Shown here: piece by piece, positions 38,447 to 48,699 of the stretch
How the letters are laid out: every line of letters begins with the position of its first letter
How positions within the stretch are numbered: the first letter of the stretch is position 1
DNA from: Thermus thermophilus HB8
GTDB lineage: Bacteria > Deinococcota > Deinococci > Deinococcales > Thermaceae
Direction of reading: 5' to 3'
Assembly (NCBI RefSeq): GCF_000091545.1
Contig: NC_006461.1
Span: 805,564-869,563 of the forward strand
DNA length: 64,000 bases
Translations under genes and position numbers: made by a program
The notes under the pieces: generated by a model
Told to the model about the DNA's origin: nothing
The model's input: the letters and a program-made list of their open reading frames with translations, nothing else
Databases searched by the model: none

Positions 38447-39492
38447 CCTTCCTCCCAAAGCCGCTTCAGGGTCGCGGCGAGCCTTCGGGCGGCCTGGTCC
38501 AGGGTGTGGGTCGCTTCCACGAAGGCCCGCGCCCGTTTGCCCAGCTCCGGGCTTGCCTCCCGGAGGGCCTGGGCCAGCCGCCTGGGGTGAGGGGGGACGA
38601 GCCTGCCGGTGAGGCCGTCCTGGATGAGTTCCGCCTGGGCGGGGATGGGGGTGGTGACCACGGGGAGGCCGGAGGCCATGGCCTCGAGGGTGGCCAGGCT
38701 CTGGTTCTCCCCCAGGGTGGGGAGCAGCACGGCGTCCACCGCCCGGTAGAGCTCCGGCATGTCCTCCCGCCTTCCCAAAAAGCGCACGTTTTCCAGTCCC
38801 AAAAGCCTCGCCGCCCTCCGCCATAGGCCGAGAAGCTCCCCCGTCCCCACGAGGAGGAAGTCTACCTGGGGAAGGAGCCTTGCGGTGAGGAGGACGGCCA
38901 GGTGGTTCTTCTCCGGGCTCATCCGGGCGGGGACCAAGACGGCGGGGCGCTTTAGGCCGTAGCGCCCTTTAAGGGCCTCCTTCTCCCCGGGAAGAGGCGG
39001 CCGGAAGCGCTCCACGTCCACCCCGTTGGGCACGGCGTGCACGCCCTTTACCCCGTGTACCCGTTCAAGCCACCGGGCCGCCCAGCGGGAGACGGTGAGG
39101 ACGGCCCGCGCCCGCCTGAGGTTGGGCACCTGGAGGAGGCGGTAGCCCAAGCGGTAGAGGTACCGCCCCCCCAGGGGGTAGAAGACCTCTATCTGGTCGT
39201 GGACGAGAAGGACGAGCCGCGGGTAGCGGGCGAAGAAGCGGCGGTAGCTTTGCGGGTACCAGGCGGAGGCCACCACGAGGTCCACCGCCTCGGGGAGCGC
39301 CTCCAGGTCCCGGTACGCGTGGACGGGGATCCCCGCCGCCTCCAGGGCCCGGCGCACCGGGAGGGTGCCCTCGGCCTCGGGGAGGGCGGCCTCGGGGGAG
39401 AGCCCCAGGGCCTTCACCCGGGGAAGCATCTCCCTGAGATAGACCTCGCTTCCCCCGATGCGCCGGGCGTCGGAGAGGAAGAGGACCCTCAC
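38443..39492 (-). CDS. Family 4 glycosyltransferase
   Basis: 349 aa GT-B enzyme: RVLFLSDARRIGGSEVYLREML at the N terminus, VPNGVDVERFRP, LVPARMSPEKNH, and the C-terminal E-x7-E block LPTLGENQSLATLEAMASGLPVV. GTG start at 39492 overlaps the pcp stop (GTGA). First of the glycan trio GT4-glf-GT2 read on the minus strand. Specificity not predictable; may add a hexose or HexNAc in the Galf-containing glycolipid. Confidence 0.86.
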   Translation of the reverse strand: MRVLFLSDARRIGGSEVYLREMLPRVKALGLSPEAALPEAEGTLPVRRALEAAGIPVHAYRDLEALPEAVDLVVASAWYPQSYRRFFARYPRLVLLVHDQIEVFYPLGGRYLYRLGYRLLQVPNLRRARAVLTVSRWAARWLERVHGVKGVHAVPNGVDVERFRPPLPGEKEALKGRYGLKRPAVLVPARMSPEKNHLAVLLTARLLPQVDFLLVGTGELLGLWRRAARLLGLENVRFLGRREDMPELYRAVDAVLLPTLGENQSLATLEAMASGLPVVTTPIPAQAELIQDGLTGRLVPPHPRRLAQALREASPELGKRARAFVEATHTLDQAARRLAATLKRLWEEG

Positions 39493-40067
39493 AGGTGCTC
39501 CAGGGCGAGGCGGACGGCCCGGGCCTGGACCTCCAGGGGCACGTAGGGCCTGGGCCGCTTGAGGGCCAGGGTCTCGTCGGGAGGAAGGTGGAGGAAGCCC
39601 ACGGGGACTTCCTCGGGCAGGCGGTAGAGGGAGAGGTAGAAGGCCTGGTTGCAGAGGTAGCTCCCCGCGGAGAGGCTCGGCCTTCCGGGGATGCCCGCCT
39701 CGCGCCAGCGGGCGAGGACGGGCTTCACCGGGAAGCGGGCGGGAAGGGCCAGGGGGCCTCCAGGGACGATGGGGAGGTCCTCGAGGACCCGGCCCCGGTT
39801 GTCGGGGCGGGGGAAGTCCAAAAGGTTCACCGCGAGCCTCTCCAGGGTGAGGACGGGCCGGTCCTCCGCAAGCCCCAGGTGGAGGACGGCCTTGGGCCCC
39901 TCCCGGTGGAGGTCCTCCAGGGCCTCTCCCAGGGCCTCGGCGTCCACGGGGAGGACGGCCTTCCTGAGGGGCTTGCCGTCCACCTCGGAGGGGAGGAGGT
40001 CAAGGAGGGCCTGGGAGGGGTTGTGTTCCAGGCTGCCGAAGGGTTCAAAGCCGGTGACGAGGATCAT
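39489..40067 (-). CDS. pcp: Pyroglutamyl-peptidase I
   Basis: 192 aa, C15 cysteine peptidase. VTGFEPFGSLEHNPSQALLDLL is the diagnostic N terminus; the nucleophile Cys is in SAGSYLCNQAFYLSLY and the His in VGFLHLPPD; the Glu of the triad is probably in HLGLAEDRP. It removes N-terminal pyroglutamate. It has TATAAT (40080-40085 minus) 12 nt before ATG 40067, so the pcp-GT4-glf-GT2 run likely starts here. Confidence 0.93.
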   Translation of the reverse strand: MILVTGFEPFGSLEHNPSQALLDLLPSEVDGKPLRKAVLPVDAEALGEALEDLHREGPKAVLHLGLAEDRPVLTLERLAVNLLDFPRPDNRGRVLEDLPIVPGGPLALPARFPVKPVLARWREAGIPGRPSLSAGSYLCNQAFYLSLYRLPEEVPVGFLHLPPDETLALKRPRPYVPLEVQARAVRLALEHL

Positions 40068-40118
40068 GGGCCAGGGAGCATTATAGCCAGGGCTTGGACG
40101 CGGTATACCATAGGGGGC

Positions 40119-40237
40119 GTGGAGCTCGGACTCGTGACCGACACCTGGAGCGGGGCAGGGTCACCCGCTCCGGGGCCACCATCGCCGCCAACGTGGGCCT
40201 GGGGGCGCTCGCGGTCCACGCCTACGCGCTAGAATAG
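40119..40237 (+). pseudogene. Possible small frameshifted leaderless gene
   Basis: GTG 40119 is 7 nt after TACCAT (40106-40111). It opens VELGLVTDTWS, and a frame shifted by one base then reads GRVTRSGATIAANVGLGALAV and ends at TAG 40235-40237. Adding one base near 40147-40152 (AGCGGGG) would give a 39-aa peptide. The second part has a protein-like, hydrophobic composition. No family recognised; could be coincidence. It lies between pcp and mfd. Confidence 0.25.
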
Positions 40238-40264
40238 CCCTTGGCCCTTCGGGGCCGCGTCGGC

Positions 40265-43201
40265 ATGGAAATCGCGCTAGAGAGGATCTACGGCCACCGC
40301 CTGGCGCTCCCGCAGGTGGGGGCGGCCTTGCTTTTCGCCCAGGAGGCCCCCCCGGCCCTCCTCCTCGTCCCCGAGGCGCGGCTTAGGCGCTACCGGGACC
40401 TCTCCGCCTTCGGGGCCAAGGTCTACGTGAACCCCGGCCTCGAGGCCCTGGAGGAAAAAGCCCTCTTCGTCCTCTCCTACGAGGAGGCCCTAAGCCCCTT
40501 CCCCGAGGACCCTGAGGCCTGGCGGCTTCTTCTGGAGGTGGGCCGCGCCTACCCCCGGGAGGCCCTCCTCTCCCGCCTCCTCAAGCTGGGCTACGCCCGG
40601 GACGAGGACTACCGCGTCCTGGGGGAGGTGGTGGAGCTCGGCGAGGTGCGCCTGGAGTTCTTCGGGGACGAGCTGGAAAGGCTTGTGGTCCGGGGGGAGG
40701 AAAGGCGGCGCCACGTCCTTCTGCCCAAGCCGGGGAAGGCGGAGGGCTTCACCTCCAAGAAGGTCCTCCACTTCCCTGGCCCCGTCTACCTGGACACCCC
40801 CGCCCTCGCCCCCAAGGCCCTTTGGCCCCTCCTCGCGGGAAGGCCCTGGGTGGCCCTGGGCGGCGGGGTGGAGCTCCCCCCCTTGGAGCTCGGGGCGAGG
40901 CCCCTTCCTCCTTACCGGGGAAGCCTGAAGGCCCTGGAAAAGGACCTCGCCCGCTGGCTTGCCGAGGGGAAGCGGGTCCACCTCTTCGTGGGCCACGCCC
41001 GCACCTTGGAGTACCTCAAAAGGCGCCTCCAGGCCTTCTCGCCCCTCATCCTGGACCGCTTCCCCGGCCCCAAGGGGCGGCTTGCCCTCCTCCCCGGGGA
41101 CTTTGAGGGCGGGGCGGAGTGGGGAGAGTGGGTCCTCCTCACCGAGGCCCTGGTCTTCGCCACCGGGGGGGTGCGGGCCAGGGTCCGGGTAGGGGAGGGG
41201 CTCAGCGACCCCGGGGCCCTTTCCCCAGGGGACTACCTCATCCACCCGGAGCACGGCGTCGGGCAGTACCTGGGCCTCGAGACCCGGGAGGTCCTGGGGG
41301 TCAAGCGGGACTACCTGGTCCTGCGCTACAAGGGGGAAGGGAAGCTCTACCTCCCCGTGGAGCAGCTTCCCCTCCTCAAGCGCCACCCCGGGACCACCGA
41401 CGACCCCCCGGAGCTTTCCTCCCTGGGCAAGAACGAGTGGCAAAGGGCCAAGGAGCGGGCGCGGAAGGACGTGGAGGAGCTGGCTGGGCGCCTCCTCGTC
41501 CTCCAGGCCAAGCGCAAGGCCACCCCGGGCCGGGCCTTTCCCCCTTTGCCCGAGTGGGATCCTCTGGTGGAGAAGGGGTTCCCCTACGAGCTCACCCCCG
41601 ACCAGAAGCGGGCCCTGGAGGAGGTCCTCCGCGACCTGGAAAGCCCCCACCCCATGGACCGCCTGGTCTCGGGGGACGTGGGCTTCGGCAAGACGGAGGT
41701 GGCCCTGAGGGCCGCCCACCGGGTGGTGGGGCACGGGGCCCAGGTGGCCTTCCTCGTGCCCACCACCCTCCTCGCCGAGCAGCACGGGAAGACCTTTAGG
41801 GAGCGCTTCCAGGGGCTTCCCGTGAGGGTTGCGGTCCTCTCCCGCTTCACCCCGCCCAAGGAGGAGGAGGCCATCCTAAAAGGCCTCGCCGAGGGGACGG
41901 TGGACATCGTCATCGGCACCCACCGCCTCCTCCAGGAGGACGTGCGCTTCAGGGACCTCGGCCTCCTCATCGTGGACGAGGAGCACCGCTTCGGCGTGGC
42001 CCAAAAGGAGAGGATCCGGGAGCTCAAGGCGGAGGTGGACACCCTCTACCTCTCCGCCACCCCCATCCCCCGCACCCTCTACTCCGCCCTGGTGGGCCTC
42101 AAAGACCTTTCCAGCATCCAGACCCCGCCCCCGGGGCGCAAGCCCATCAAGACCTTCCTCGCTCCCTTTGATCCCCTCTTGGTGCGGGAGGCCATCCTCT
42201 TTGAGCTGGAGCGTGGGGGCAAGGTCTTCTACGTCCACGACCGGGTGGCCTCCATAGAGGCCAGGCGGCGCTTTCTGGAAAACCTCGTCCCCGAGGCCCG
42301 CATCGGGGTGGTCCACGGCCAGATGCCCGAAAGCCTCATTGAGGAGACCATGCTCCTCTTCGCCGAAGGGGCGTACGACGTCCTCCTCGCCACCACCATC
42401 ATTGAGGCGGGCCTGGACGTGCCCGAGGCGAACACCATCCTCATTGAGCGGGCGGACCGCCTGGGCCTCGCCACCTTGTACCAGCTCCGGGGCCGGGTGG
42501 GGCGGAGGGAGGAGGAGGCCTACGCCTACCTCTTCCACCCGCCTCGCCTCACCGAGGCCGCGGAGAAGCGCCTCGCCGCCATCGCCGACCTCTCCGATCT
42601 GGGCTCGGGCCACCTCCTGGCCGAAAGGGACATGGAAATCCGGGGCGTGGGGAACCTTTTGGGGCCGGAGCAGCACGGGCACATCCGGGCGCTTTCCCTC
42701 GAGGTCTACACCGAGCTTCTGGAAGAGGCCATCCGCAAGCTCAAGGGGGAGGCCAAGGAGGAGCGGCGGCACGTGACCCTGGACCTCGCCCTCTCCGCCC
42801 GGCTGCCCGCGGAGTACGTGGGGAGCCTCGAGGCCAGGAGCCGCTACTACAGCCGTTTTGCCGAGGCGAAAAGCCTCGCCGAGCTTTCCCGCCTGGTGCG
42901 GGAGCTCAAAGAGCGCTACGGGCCCCTTCCTGAGGAGGCGGAGAACTTCGTGGCCCTCGCCCGGCTCCGCCTGGTGGCGGAGAGGAAGGGGGTGGTGTCC
43001 ATCACGGAGGGCCTCACCCACCTGGAGGTGGTCTTCCCCCGCTACCCCCTGGACTACGACGCCCGCGGCCTCAAGGGGCTTCCCTACCGGGTGGAGCTTA
43101 CGCAGTACCCGCCCGGGTTCCGCCTGGAGAAGAAGGGCCTGAGGCCCCGGGACTACCCCGAGGCCCTGATGGAGGTGCTCTACCTCTTCGCCGACCTCTA
43201 G
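40265..43201 (+). CDS. mfd: Transcription-repair coupling factor
   Basis: 978 aa from ATG 40265. Shortened UvrB-homology N-terminal module, then the RNA-polymerase-interacting domain with [33 protein letters not shown], then a RecG-like translocase: Walker [62 protein letters not shown] and QLRGRVGR. It removes stalled RNA polymerase at lesions and recruits UvrA. An in-frame TTG at 40241 lies 5 nt after TAGAAT (40230-40235), so a leaderless form 8 aa longer is possible. Confidence 0.95.
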   Translation: MEIALERIYGHRLALPQVGAALLFAQEAPPALLLVPEARLRRYRDLSAFGAKVYVNPGLEALEEKALFVLSYEEALSPFPEDPEAWRLLLEVGRAYPREALLSRLLKLGYARDEDYRVLGEVVELGEVRLEFFGDELERLVVRGEERRRHVLLPKPGKAEGFTSKKVLHFPGPVYLDTPALAPKALWPLLAGRPWVALGGGVELPPLELGARPLPPYRGSLKALEKDLARWLAEGKRVHLFVGHARTLEYLKRRLQAFSPLILDRFPGPKGRLALLPGDFEGGAEWGEWVLLTEALVFATGGVRARVRVGEGLSDPGALSPGDYLIHPEHGVGQYLGLETREVLGVKRDYLVLRYKGEGKLYLPVEQLPLLKRHPGTTDDPPELSSLGKNEWQRAKERARKDVEELAGRLLVLQAKRKATPGRAFPPLPEWDPLVEKGFPYELTPDQKRALEEVLRDLESPHPMDRLVSGDVGFGKTEVALRAAHRVVGHGAQVAFLVPTTLLAEQHGKTFRERFQGLPVRVAVLSRFTPPKEEEAILKGLAEGTVDIVIGTHRLLQEDVRFRDLGLLIVDEEHRFGVAQKERIRELKAEVDTLYLSATPIPRTLYSALVGLKDLSSIQTPPPGRKPIKTFLAPFDPLLVREAILFELERGGKVFYVHDRVASIEARRRFLENLVPEARIGVVHGQMPESLIEETMLLFAEGAYDVLLATTIIEAGLDVPEANTILIERADRLGLATLYQLRGRVGRREEEAYAYLFHPPRLTEAAEKRLAAIADLSDLGSGHLLAERDMEIRGVGNLLGPEQHGHIRALSLEVYTELLEEAIRKLKGEAKEERRHVTLDLALSARLPAEYVGSLEARSRYYSRFAEAKSLAELSRLVRELKERYGPLPEEAENFVALARLRLVAERKGVVSITEGLTHLEVVFPRYPLDYDARGLKGLPYRVELTQYPPGFRLEKKGLRPRDYPEALMEVLYLFADL

Positions 43202-43350
43202 GGGCCCGCACGTTGATGGCCTCGGAGCGTCCGGACCCGAGCTGTGGAGGGCGTTTGGGGCCCCCACCTCGGTTTTCGCCGCGGTTGGGCGCTTGGCCGA
43301 GGCCCGGCCTGGGCGGGAAACAGCCTGGGGGACCCCGCCCGTGCGGCCCT

Positions 43351-43379
43351 TTGACAGGCGGGGCGTCTGGGGTTAAACT
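43351..43379 (+). promoter_or_regulatory. Promoter of the fad operon
   Basis: TTGACA (43351-43356), 17-bp spacer, TAAACT (43374-43379). Predicted start near 43386 leaves an 18-nt leader containing AAGGAGGTG (43392-43400) before ATG 43404. A second TTTGAC follows at 43379-43384. The rest of the 200 bp after mfd shows nothing else that I recognise. Confidence 0.8.
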
Positions 43380-43403
43380 TTGACTGAGTATAAGGAGGTG
43401 CCC

Positions 43404-45695
43404 ATGATCAAGAAGGTAGGCGTGGTAGGCGCGGGGACCATGGGTAGCGGGATCGCCGCCCTGGTGGCCAGCGCCGGGATCCCGGTGGTGCTCCTGGACA
43501 TCCCCGGGAAGGAGGACCGGAACGAGTACGCCAAAAGGGGCCTGGAGCGCGCCCTCAAGGCCAGGCCCGCGGCCTTCATGGACCCCGAGCGGGCCCGCTA
43601 CATTGAGATCGGCAACACCGAGGACCACCTGGAAAAGCTCAGGGACTGCGACTGGGTGGTGGAGGCCATCGTTGAGAAGCCAGAACCCAAGCAGGCCCTT
43701 TACGCCCGCCTGGAAAACCTTTTGAAACCCACCGCCATCGTCAGCTCCAACACCAGCGGCATCCCCATGAGGGTTCTCCTGGAGGGGCGCTCCGAGGGCT
43801 TCCGCCGCCGCTTCCTCGGGACGCACTTCTTCAACCCGCCCCGCTACCTCCACCTCCTGGAGCTCATCCCCACCCCGGAGACCGACCCCAAGGTCCTCGA
43901 GGAGATCCGCCGCTTCGGGGAGCGCATTCTGGGCAAGGGGACCGTCCTCGCCAAGGACTCCCCCGGCTTCATCGCCAACCGCCTCGGGGTTTACGGGATG
44001 GTGCAGGCCGTGCGCCTCATGGAGAAGCACGGCCTCACCATTGACGAGGTGGACGCCCTCACCGGGCCCCTCCTCGGCCGCCCCAACTCCGCCACCTTCC
44101 GCACCGCCGACCTCACGGGCCTGGACGTGCTCAAGCTCGTGACCGAGGAGCTCGCCCAGGCCACCGGGGAGGACTTCGCCCTTCCCGAGTGGGTCCACCG
44201 GCTCGTGGAGGAGGGCCGCCTCGGAGAGAAGGCGGGGGCCGGGTTCTACAAGCGGGTGAACGGGGAGATCTACACCCTGGACTACCGGACCTTGGATTAC
44301 GCCCCCCGGACCAAGCTGGAGCTTCCCGAGCTTCGCGCCCTCCGGGACCTTCCCCTGAGGGAGCGCCTTGCCAAGGCCTTGGACCTTCCCGGTAAGTACG
44401 GGGCCTTCCTCCGGGAGCTTTTCGCCAGGACCGCCCACTACACCCTGGAGAAGGCCCCGGAGATCGCCTACGACCTCGTCTCCGTGGACCAGGCCCTGGA
44501 GTGGGGCTTCGGGTGGGAGGAGGGGCCCTTCAAGAACATGGACGCCGTGGGGCTTTCCCGGGTGGAGGCCCTTTTCGCCGAATACGGCCTGGAGGTTCCC
44601 GAGCTCCTCGGGAAGGCCCAGGGCACCTTCTACAAAGACGGCGCCTACCTGGGGTTTGACGGGGCCTACCACCCCTTGCCCAAGCGGGAGGGCGTCATCT
44701 CCCTAAAGGCCCTCAAGTCCGAGGGCAAGACCCTCTTGGAGGGCAAGGAGGCGGCCCTTCTGGACCTGGGGGATGGGGTGGCCCTTCTGGAGTTCCGCAC
44801 CAAGATGAACGCCATCGGGGAGGGGGTCATCCGCATGCTCCAGAAGAGCCTGGAGTTTGTGGAGGAGAAGGGTTACCTGGGCCTCGTCATCGGCAACGAG
44901 GACCCGAGGGCCTTCTCCGCCGGGGCCAACCTGGCCCTCATCCTCTCCCTGGCCCAGGAGGGGGACTGGGACGAGCTCGCCCTGGCGGTGCGCCAGTTCC
45001 AGAAGGCCTCCATGTCCCTCCGCTATAGCCCCTTCCCCGTGGTGGTGGCGCCCTTCGGCCTGACTTTGGGGGGCGGGGCGGAGTTCACCCTGCACGCCGA
45101 CCGGGTCCAGGCCCACGCCGAGCTCTATATGGGCCTGGTGGAGGCCGGGGTGGGGCTTTTGCCCGCGGGAGGCGGCACCAAGGAGATGCTCCTCCGCTTC
45201 ACCCAAGAGCTTGCGCCCTACGAGGAGGCCGACCCCTTTGAGGCGGTGAAGCGGGCCTTCCAGCTCATCGCCATGGCCAGGACCTCCACGAGCGCCCTCG
45301 AGGCCCGCAAGATGGGCTTCCTCCGGGACGGGGACGGGATCAGCATGAACCGGGACTTCCTCATCGCCGACGCCAAGAGGCGGGTTTTGGAGCTCGCCCC
45401 CGACTACCGCCCGCCCCTGCCCCCGAGGATCCGGGTCTTGGGGAGCGAGGCCCTGGGCAACCTCCGCTACGCCGTCTGGTCCTTCCGCGAGGCGGGGGAG
45501 ATCACGGACCACGACATGAAAATCGGCCTGGAGATCGCCTACGTCCTCTCCGGCGGGGAAGGCCCGGCGCGGGAGGTCTCCGAGTGGGACCTTCTGGACC
45601 TGGAGCGCGAGGCCTTCTTGAAGCTCCTCGGCACCCGGAAGACCCAGGAGCGCATCGCCTACACCTTGAAGACGGGGAAGCCTCTCAGGAACTAA
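43404..45695 (+). CDS. fadB: 3-hydroxyacyl-CoA dehydrogenase / enoyl-CoA hydratase (FadN-type)
   Basis: 763 aa from ATG 43404, chosen over an in-frame ATG-like start 24 bp upstream because AAGGAGGTG sits 4 nt before it. Order is dehydrogenase first ([27 protein letters not shown], then SSNTSGIPM and [16 protein letters not shown]), hydratase last (about residues 450-650, with [15 protein letters not shown] and [13 protein letters not shown]). This is the FadN/YusL arrangement, opposite to E. coli FadB. It runs hydration and NAD-dependent oxidation in beta-oxidation. First gene of fadB-fadA-fadE. Confidence 0.93.
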   Translation: MIKKVGVVGAGTMGSGIAALVASAGIPVVLLDIPGKEDRNEYAKRGLERALKARPAAFMDPERARYIEIGNTEDHLEKLRDCDWVVEAIVEKPEPKQALYARLENLLKPTAIVSSNTSGIPMRVLLEGRSEGFRRRFLGTHFFNPPRYLHLLELIPTPETDPKVLEEIRRFGERILGKGTVLAKDSPGFIANRLGVYGMVQAVRLMEKHGLTIDEVDALTGPLLGRPNSATFRTADLTGLDVLKLVTEELAQATGEDFALPEWVHRLVEEGRLGEKAGAGFYKRVNGEIYTLDYRTLDYAPRTKLELPELRALRDLPLRERLAKALDLPGKYGAFLRELFARTAHYTLEKAPEIAYDLVSVDQALEWGFGWEEGPFKNMDAVGLSRVEALFAEYGLEVPELLGKAQGTFYKDGAYLGFDGAYHPLPKREGVISLKALKSEGKTLLEGKEAALLDLGDGVALLEFRTKMNAIGEGVIRMLQKSLEFVEEKGYLGLVIGNEDPRAFSAGANLALILSLAQEGDWDELALAVRQFQKASMSLRYSPFPVVVAPFGLTLGGGAEFTLHADRVQAHAELYMGLVEAGVGLLPAGGGTKEMLLRFTQELAPYEEADPFEAVKRAFQLIAMARTSTSALEARKMGFLRDGDGISMNRDFLIADAKRRVLELAPDYRPPLPPRIRVLGSEALGNLRYAVWSFREAGEITDHDMKIGLEIAYVLSGGEGPAREVSEWDLLDLEREAFLKLLGTRKTQERIAYTLKTGKPLRN

Positions 45696-45705
45696 GGGGG
45701 AGAAG

Positions 45706-46899
45706 ATGCGGGAAGCGGTCATCGTAAGCGCAGTGCGGAGCCCCGTGGCCCGGGGCAAGAAGAACGGGGCCTTGGCCACCCTCCACCCCGTGGACCTCTC
45801 CGCCCAGGTGATGCGGGCGGCGGTGGAGCGGGTGGGCCTGGACCCCAAGGAGCTTGAGGACGTCCTCTGGGGGTGCGCCATGCCCGAGGCGGCCCAGGGG
45901 CTGAACATCGCCAGGCTCGCCCTCCTCCGGGCGGGCTTCCCGGTGGAGGTGGCGGGGGCCACCATCAACCGCTTCTGCTCCAGCGGCCTCCAGACCATCG
46001 CCATGGCCGCCCAGGCGGTGATGACGGGGATGGCGGACGCCGTCTTGGCGGGCGGGGTGGAGATGATGAGCCAGGTGCCCATGTCGGGCTTCCACACCAG
46101 GCTCCACCCCGACCTCACCCCCACGGAGTGGAGCCCCGAGACCTACTCCACCTACATCGGCATGGGCTTCACCGCCGAAAGGGTGGCGGAGCGCTTCGGC
46201 ATAAGCCGCGAGGACCAGGACAGGTGGGCCTTGAGGAGCCACCAGAAGGCGGCCCAGGCCTGGGCCGAGGGGCGCTTCCCTGAAGTGGTCCCCATCCGGG
46301 TGCCTAAGGTCACCTACCGCGGGACCAAGAAGGAGGTGGAGGAGGTCGTCTTTGATCGGGACGAGACGGTCCGCCCCGACACCAGCCTCGAGGCCCTGGC
46401 CAAGCTGAGGCCCGCCTTTAAGAAGAACGGCACCGTGACCGCGGGCAACTCCAGCCCCTACTCCGACGGGGCGGCGGCGGTGGTGGTCATGAGCCGGGAG
46501 AAGGCGGAGGCCCTGGGCCTCAAGCCCCTCGCCCGCTTTGTGAGCTTCGCCGTGGCCGGGGTGGAGCCCGACGTGATGGGGATCGGCCCGGTGAAGGCGG
46601 TGCCCAAGGCGCTGCAGCGCGCGGGGCTTACCCTGGACCAGATCGCCCTCATTGAGTTCAACGAGGCCTTCGCCGCCCAGGTCCTGGCGGTGATGCGGGT
46701 CCTGGAGATGCCCGAGGAGAAAACGAACGTCAACGGCGGGGCCATCGCCTTAGGCCACCCCCTGGGGGCCACGGGGGCCAAGCTCACCGCACAGCTCTTG
46801 AGCGAGCTATCCCGGCGGGGTGGGGGGTACGGCCTCGTCACCATGTGCATCGGCGGCGGCATGGGCGCCGCGGGCGTGTTTGAGGTCTATCCGGCTTAA
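45706..46899 (+). CDS. fadA: Acetyl-CoA acyltransferase (thiolase)
   Basis: 397 aa. Thiolase residues: nucleophile Cys in [15 protein letters not shown] (about residue 91), His in [20 protein letters not shown] and the second Cys in [15 protein letters not shown]. It cleaves 3-ketoacyl-CoA with CoA in the last step of beta-oxidation. GGGGGAG precedes ATG 45706, 10 bp after fadB. Lies between fadB and fadE with short gaps, so the three are one transcript. Confidence 0.95.
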   Translation: MREAVIVSAVRSPVARGKKNGALATLHPVDLSAQVMRAAVERVGLDPKELEDVLWGCAMPEAAQGLNIARLALLRAGFPVEVAGATINRFCSSGLQTIAMAAQAVMTGMADAVLAGGVEMMSQVPMSGFHTRLHPDLTPTEWSPETYSTYIGMGFTAERVAERFGISREDQDRWALRSHQKAAQAWAEGRFPEVVPIRVPKVTYRGTKKEVEEVVFDRDETVRPDTSLEALAKLRPAFKKNGTVTAGNSSPYSDGAAAVVVMSREKAEALGLKPLARFVSFAVAGVEPDVMGIGPVKAVPKALQRAGLTLDQIALIEFNEAFAAQVLAVMRVLEMPEEKTNVNGGAIALGHPLGATGAKLTAQLLSELSRRGGGYGLVTMCIGGGMGAAGVFEVYPA

Positions 46900-46910
46900 G
46901 GAGGAGAACC

Positions 46911-48644
46911 ATGACCGAGGAAAAAAAGCTCTGGCAGAAAGGCGGCGGCTGGCTTCTTGAGGTCCCGGAGCGGGTCTACACCCCGGAGGACTTTGACGAG
47001 AGCGTCAAGGAGATCGCCCGCACCACCCGTACCTTCGTGGAGCGGGAGGTGCTTCCCCTCCTGGAGCGGATGGAGCACGGGGAGCTTGAGCTCAACGTGC
47101 CCCTGATGCGCAAGGCGGGGGAGCTCGGGCTTCTGGCCATTGACGTTCCCGAGGAGTACGGCGGCCTGGACCTGCCCAAGGTGATCTCCACCGTGGTGGC
47201 CGAGGAGCTTTCCGGAAGCGGGGGCTTCTCCGTCACCTACGGCGCCCACACCTCCATCGGCACCCTGCCCCTCGTCTACTTCGGCACCGAGGAGCAGAAG
47301 CGCAAGTACCTTCCCAAGCTCGCAAGCGGCGAGTGGATCGCCGCCTACTGCCTCACGGAGCCGGGCTCGGGCTCCGACGCCCTCGCCGCCAAGACCCGGG
47401 CCACGCTCTCCGAGGACGGCAAGCACTACATCCTGAACGGGGTGAAGCAGTGGATCTCCAACGCGGGCTTCGCCCACCTCTTCACCGTCTTCGCCAAGGT
47501 GGACGGGGAGCACTTCACCGCCTTCCTGGTGGAGCGGGACACCCCGGGCCTCTCCTTCGGCCCCGAGGAGAAGAAGATGGGCATCAAGGCCTCCAGCACC
47601 CGGCAGGTGATCCTGGAGGACGTCAAGGTGCCCGTGGAGAACGTCCTCGGGGAGATCGGCAAGGGGCACAAGATCGCCTTCAACGTCCTCAACGTGGGCC
47701 GCTACAAGCTCGGGGCGGGGGCCGTGGGCGGGGCGAAAAGGGCCTTAGAGCTTTCCGCCCAGTACGCCACCCAGAGGGTGCAGTTCGGCCGCCCCATCGG
47801 CCGCTTCGGCCTCATCCAGCAGAAGCTCGGCGAGATGGCGAGCCGCATCTACGCCGCGGAGAGCGCCGTCTACCGCACCGTGGGCCTCATTGACGAGGCC
47901 CTTTTGGGCAAGAAGGGCCCGGAAGCGGTGATGGCGGGCATTGAGGAGTACGCCGTGGAGGCCAGCATCATCAAGGTGCTGGGCTCCGAGGTTCTGGACT
48001 ACGTGGTGGACGAGGGGGTGCAGATCCACGGGGGCTACGGCTACTCCCAGGAGTACCCCATTGAGAGGGCCTACCGCGACGCCCGCATCAACCGCATCTT
48101 TGAGGGCACCAACGAGATCAACCGCCTCCTCATCCCCGGCATGCTCCTCCGCCGGGCCCTGAAGGGCCAGCTCCCCCTCATGCAGGCCGCCCAGCGCCTT
48201 CAGAAGGAGCTTCTGGAGCCGAGCTTTGAGGAGCCCGAGGACCTCGAGCTCCACCAGGTCCAAAACCTGAAGAAGCTCGCCCTCATGGTGGCGGGCCTCG
48301 CCGTGCAGAAGTACGGTCAGGGCGTGGAGGAGGAGCAGGAGGTGCTGGGGGCCGTGGCCGACATCCTCATTGACGCCTACGCCGCAGAGAGCGCCCTCCT
48401 CCGGGCCAGGCGGCTTGGCGGGCTTGCCCCGGTCCTTGCCCGCATCTACCTGGCCCAGGCCCTGGACCGGGCCCAGGCGGGGGCGCTTTCCGTGCTGCCC
48501 CGCCTCGTGGAAGGGGACGAGGCCCGGGTGGTCTACTCCGCCGCCCGCAGGCTCACGAAGCGCGAGCCCGTGGACCTCGTGGCCCTGCGCCGCCAGGCGG
48601 CGGAGGCGGTGCTGGAGGCCGGGGGCTACCCCATCCCGCGCTGA
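46911..48644 (+). CDS. fadE: Acyl-CoA dehydrogenase (FadE, long form)
   Basis: 577 aa, longer than the usual ~380 by a C-terminal helical extension of about 170 residues, as in Bacillus FadE. FAD/substrate motifs: AYCLTEPGSGSDALAAKTRA, WISNAGFAHLF, and IEEYAVEASIIKVLGSEVLDYVVDEGVQIHGGYGYSQEYPIERAYRDARINRIFEGTNEINR blocks, with the catalytic Glu in FEGTNEI. It catalyses the first step of beta-oxidation. AAGGAGGAG precedes ATG 46911. The operon ends with a hairpin 22 bp downstream. Confidence 0.94.
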   Translation: MTEEKKLWQKGGGWLLEVPERVYTPEDFDESVKEIARTTRTFVEREVLPLLERMEHGELELNVPLMRKAGELGLLAIDVPEEYGGLDLPKVISTVVAEELSGSGGFSVTYGAHTSIGTLPLVYFGTEEQKRKYLPKLASGEWIAAYCLTEPGSGSDALAAKTRATLSEDGKHYILNGVKQWISNAGFAHLFTVFAKVDGEHFTAFLVERDTPGLSFGPEEKKMGIKASSTRQVILEDVKVPVENVLGEIGKGHKIAFNVLNVGRYKLGAGAVGGAKRALELSAQYATQRVQFGRPIGRFGLIQQKLGEMASRIYAAESAVYRTVGLIDEALLGKKGPEAVMAGIEEYAVEASIIKVLGSEVLDYVVDEGVQIHGGYGYSQEYPIERAYRDARINRIFEGTNEINRLLIPGMLLRRALKGQLPLMQAAQRLQKELLEPSFEEPEDLELHQVQNLKKLALMVAGLAVQKYGQGVEEEQEVLGAVADILIDAYAAESALLRARRLGGLAPVLARIYLAQALDRAQAGALSVLPRLVEGDEARVVYSAARRLTKREPVDLVALRRQAAEAVLEAGGYPIPR

Positions 48645-48666
48645 CGCCAGCGTGGGGTGATCTTAC

Positions 48667-48695
48667 CCCCCGTGCGGGCTTGCCCCGCACGGGGG
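48667..48695. terminator. 12-bp hairpin between fadE and cysS
   Basis: CCCCCGTGCGGG (48667-48678), loop CTTGC, CCCGCACGGGGG (48684-48695), between two convergent genes. A diverged relative of the CCCCATGC hairpins elsewhere in the window. Confidence 0.65.
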
Positions 48696-48699
48696 CTCT

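Noticed and set aside
43216..43383. 55-codon plus-strand frame in the mfd-fad gap
   Set aside because: Pro/Gly-rich, overlaps the -35 and -10 of the fad promoter, no start signal.
43374..43403. FadR/TetR operator in the fad leader
   Set aside because: Only a direct repeat of TTTGAC is visible; no convincing inverted repeat.
43098..44672. 524-codon minus-strand frame opposite fadB
   Set aside because: Antisense shadow of fadB; composition and lack of start/RBS speak against it.
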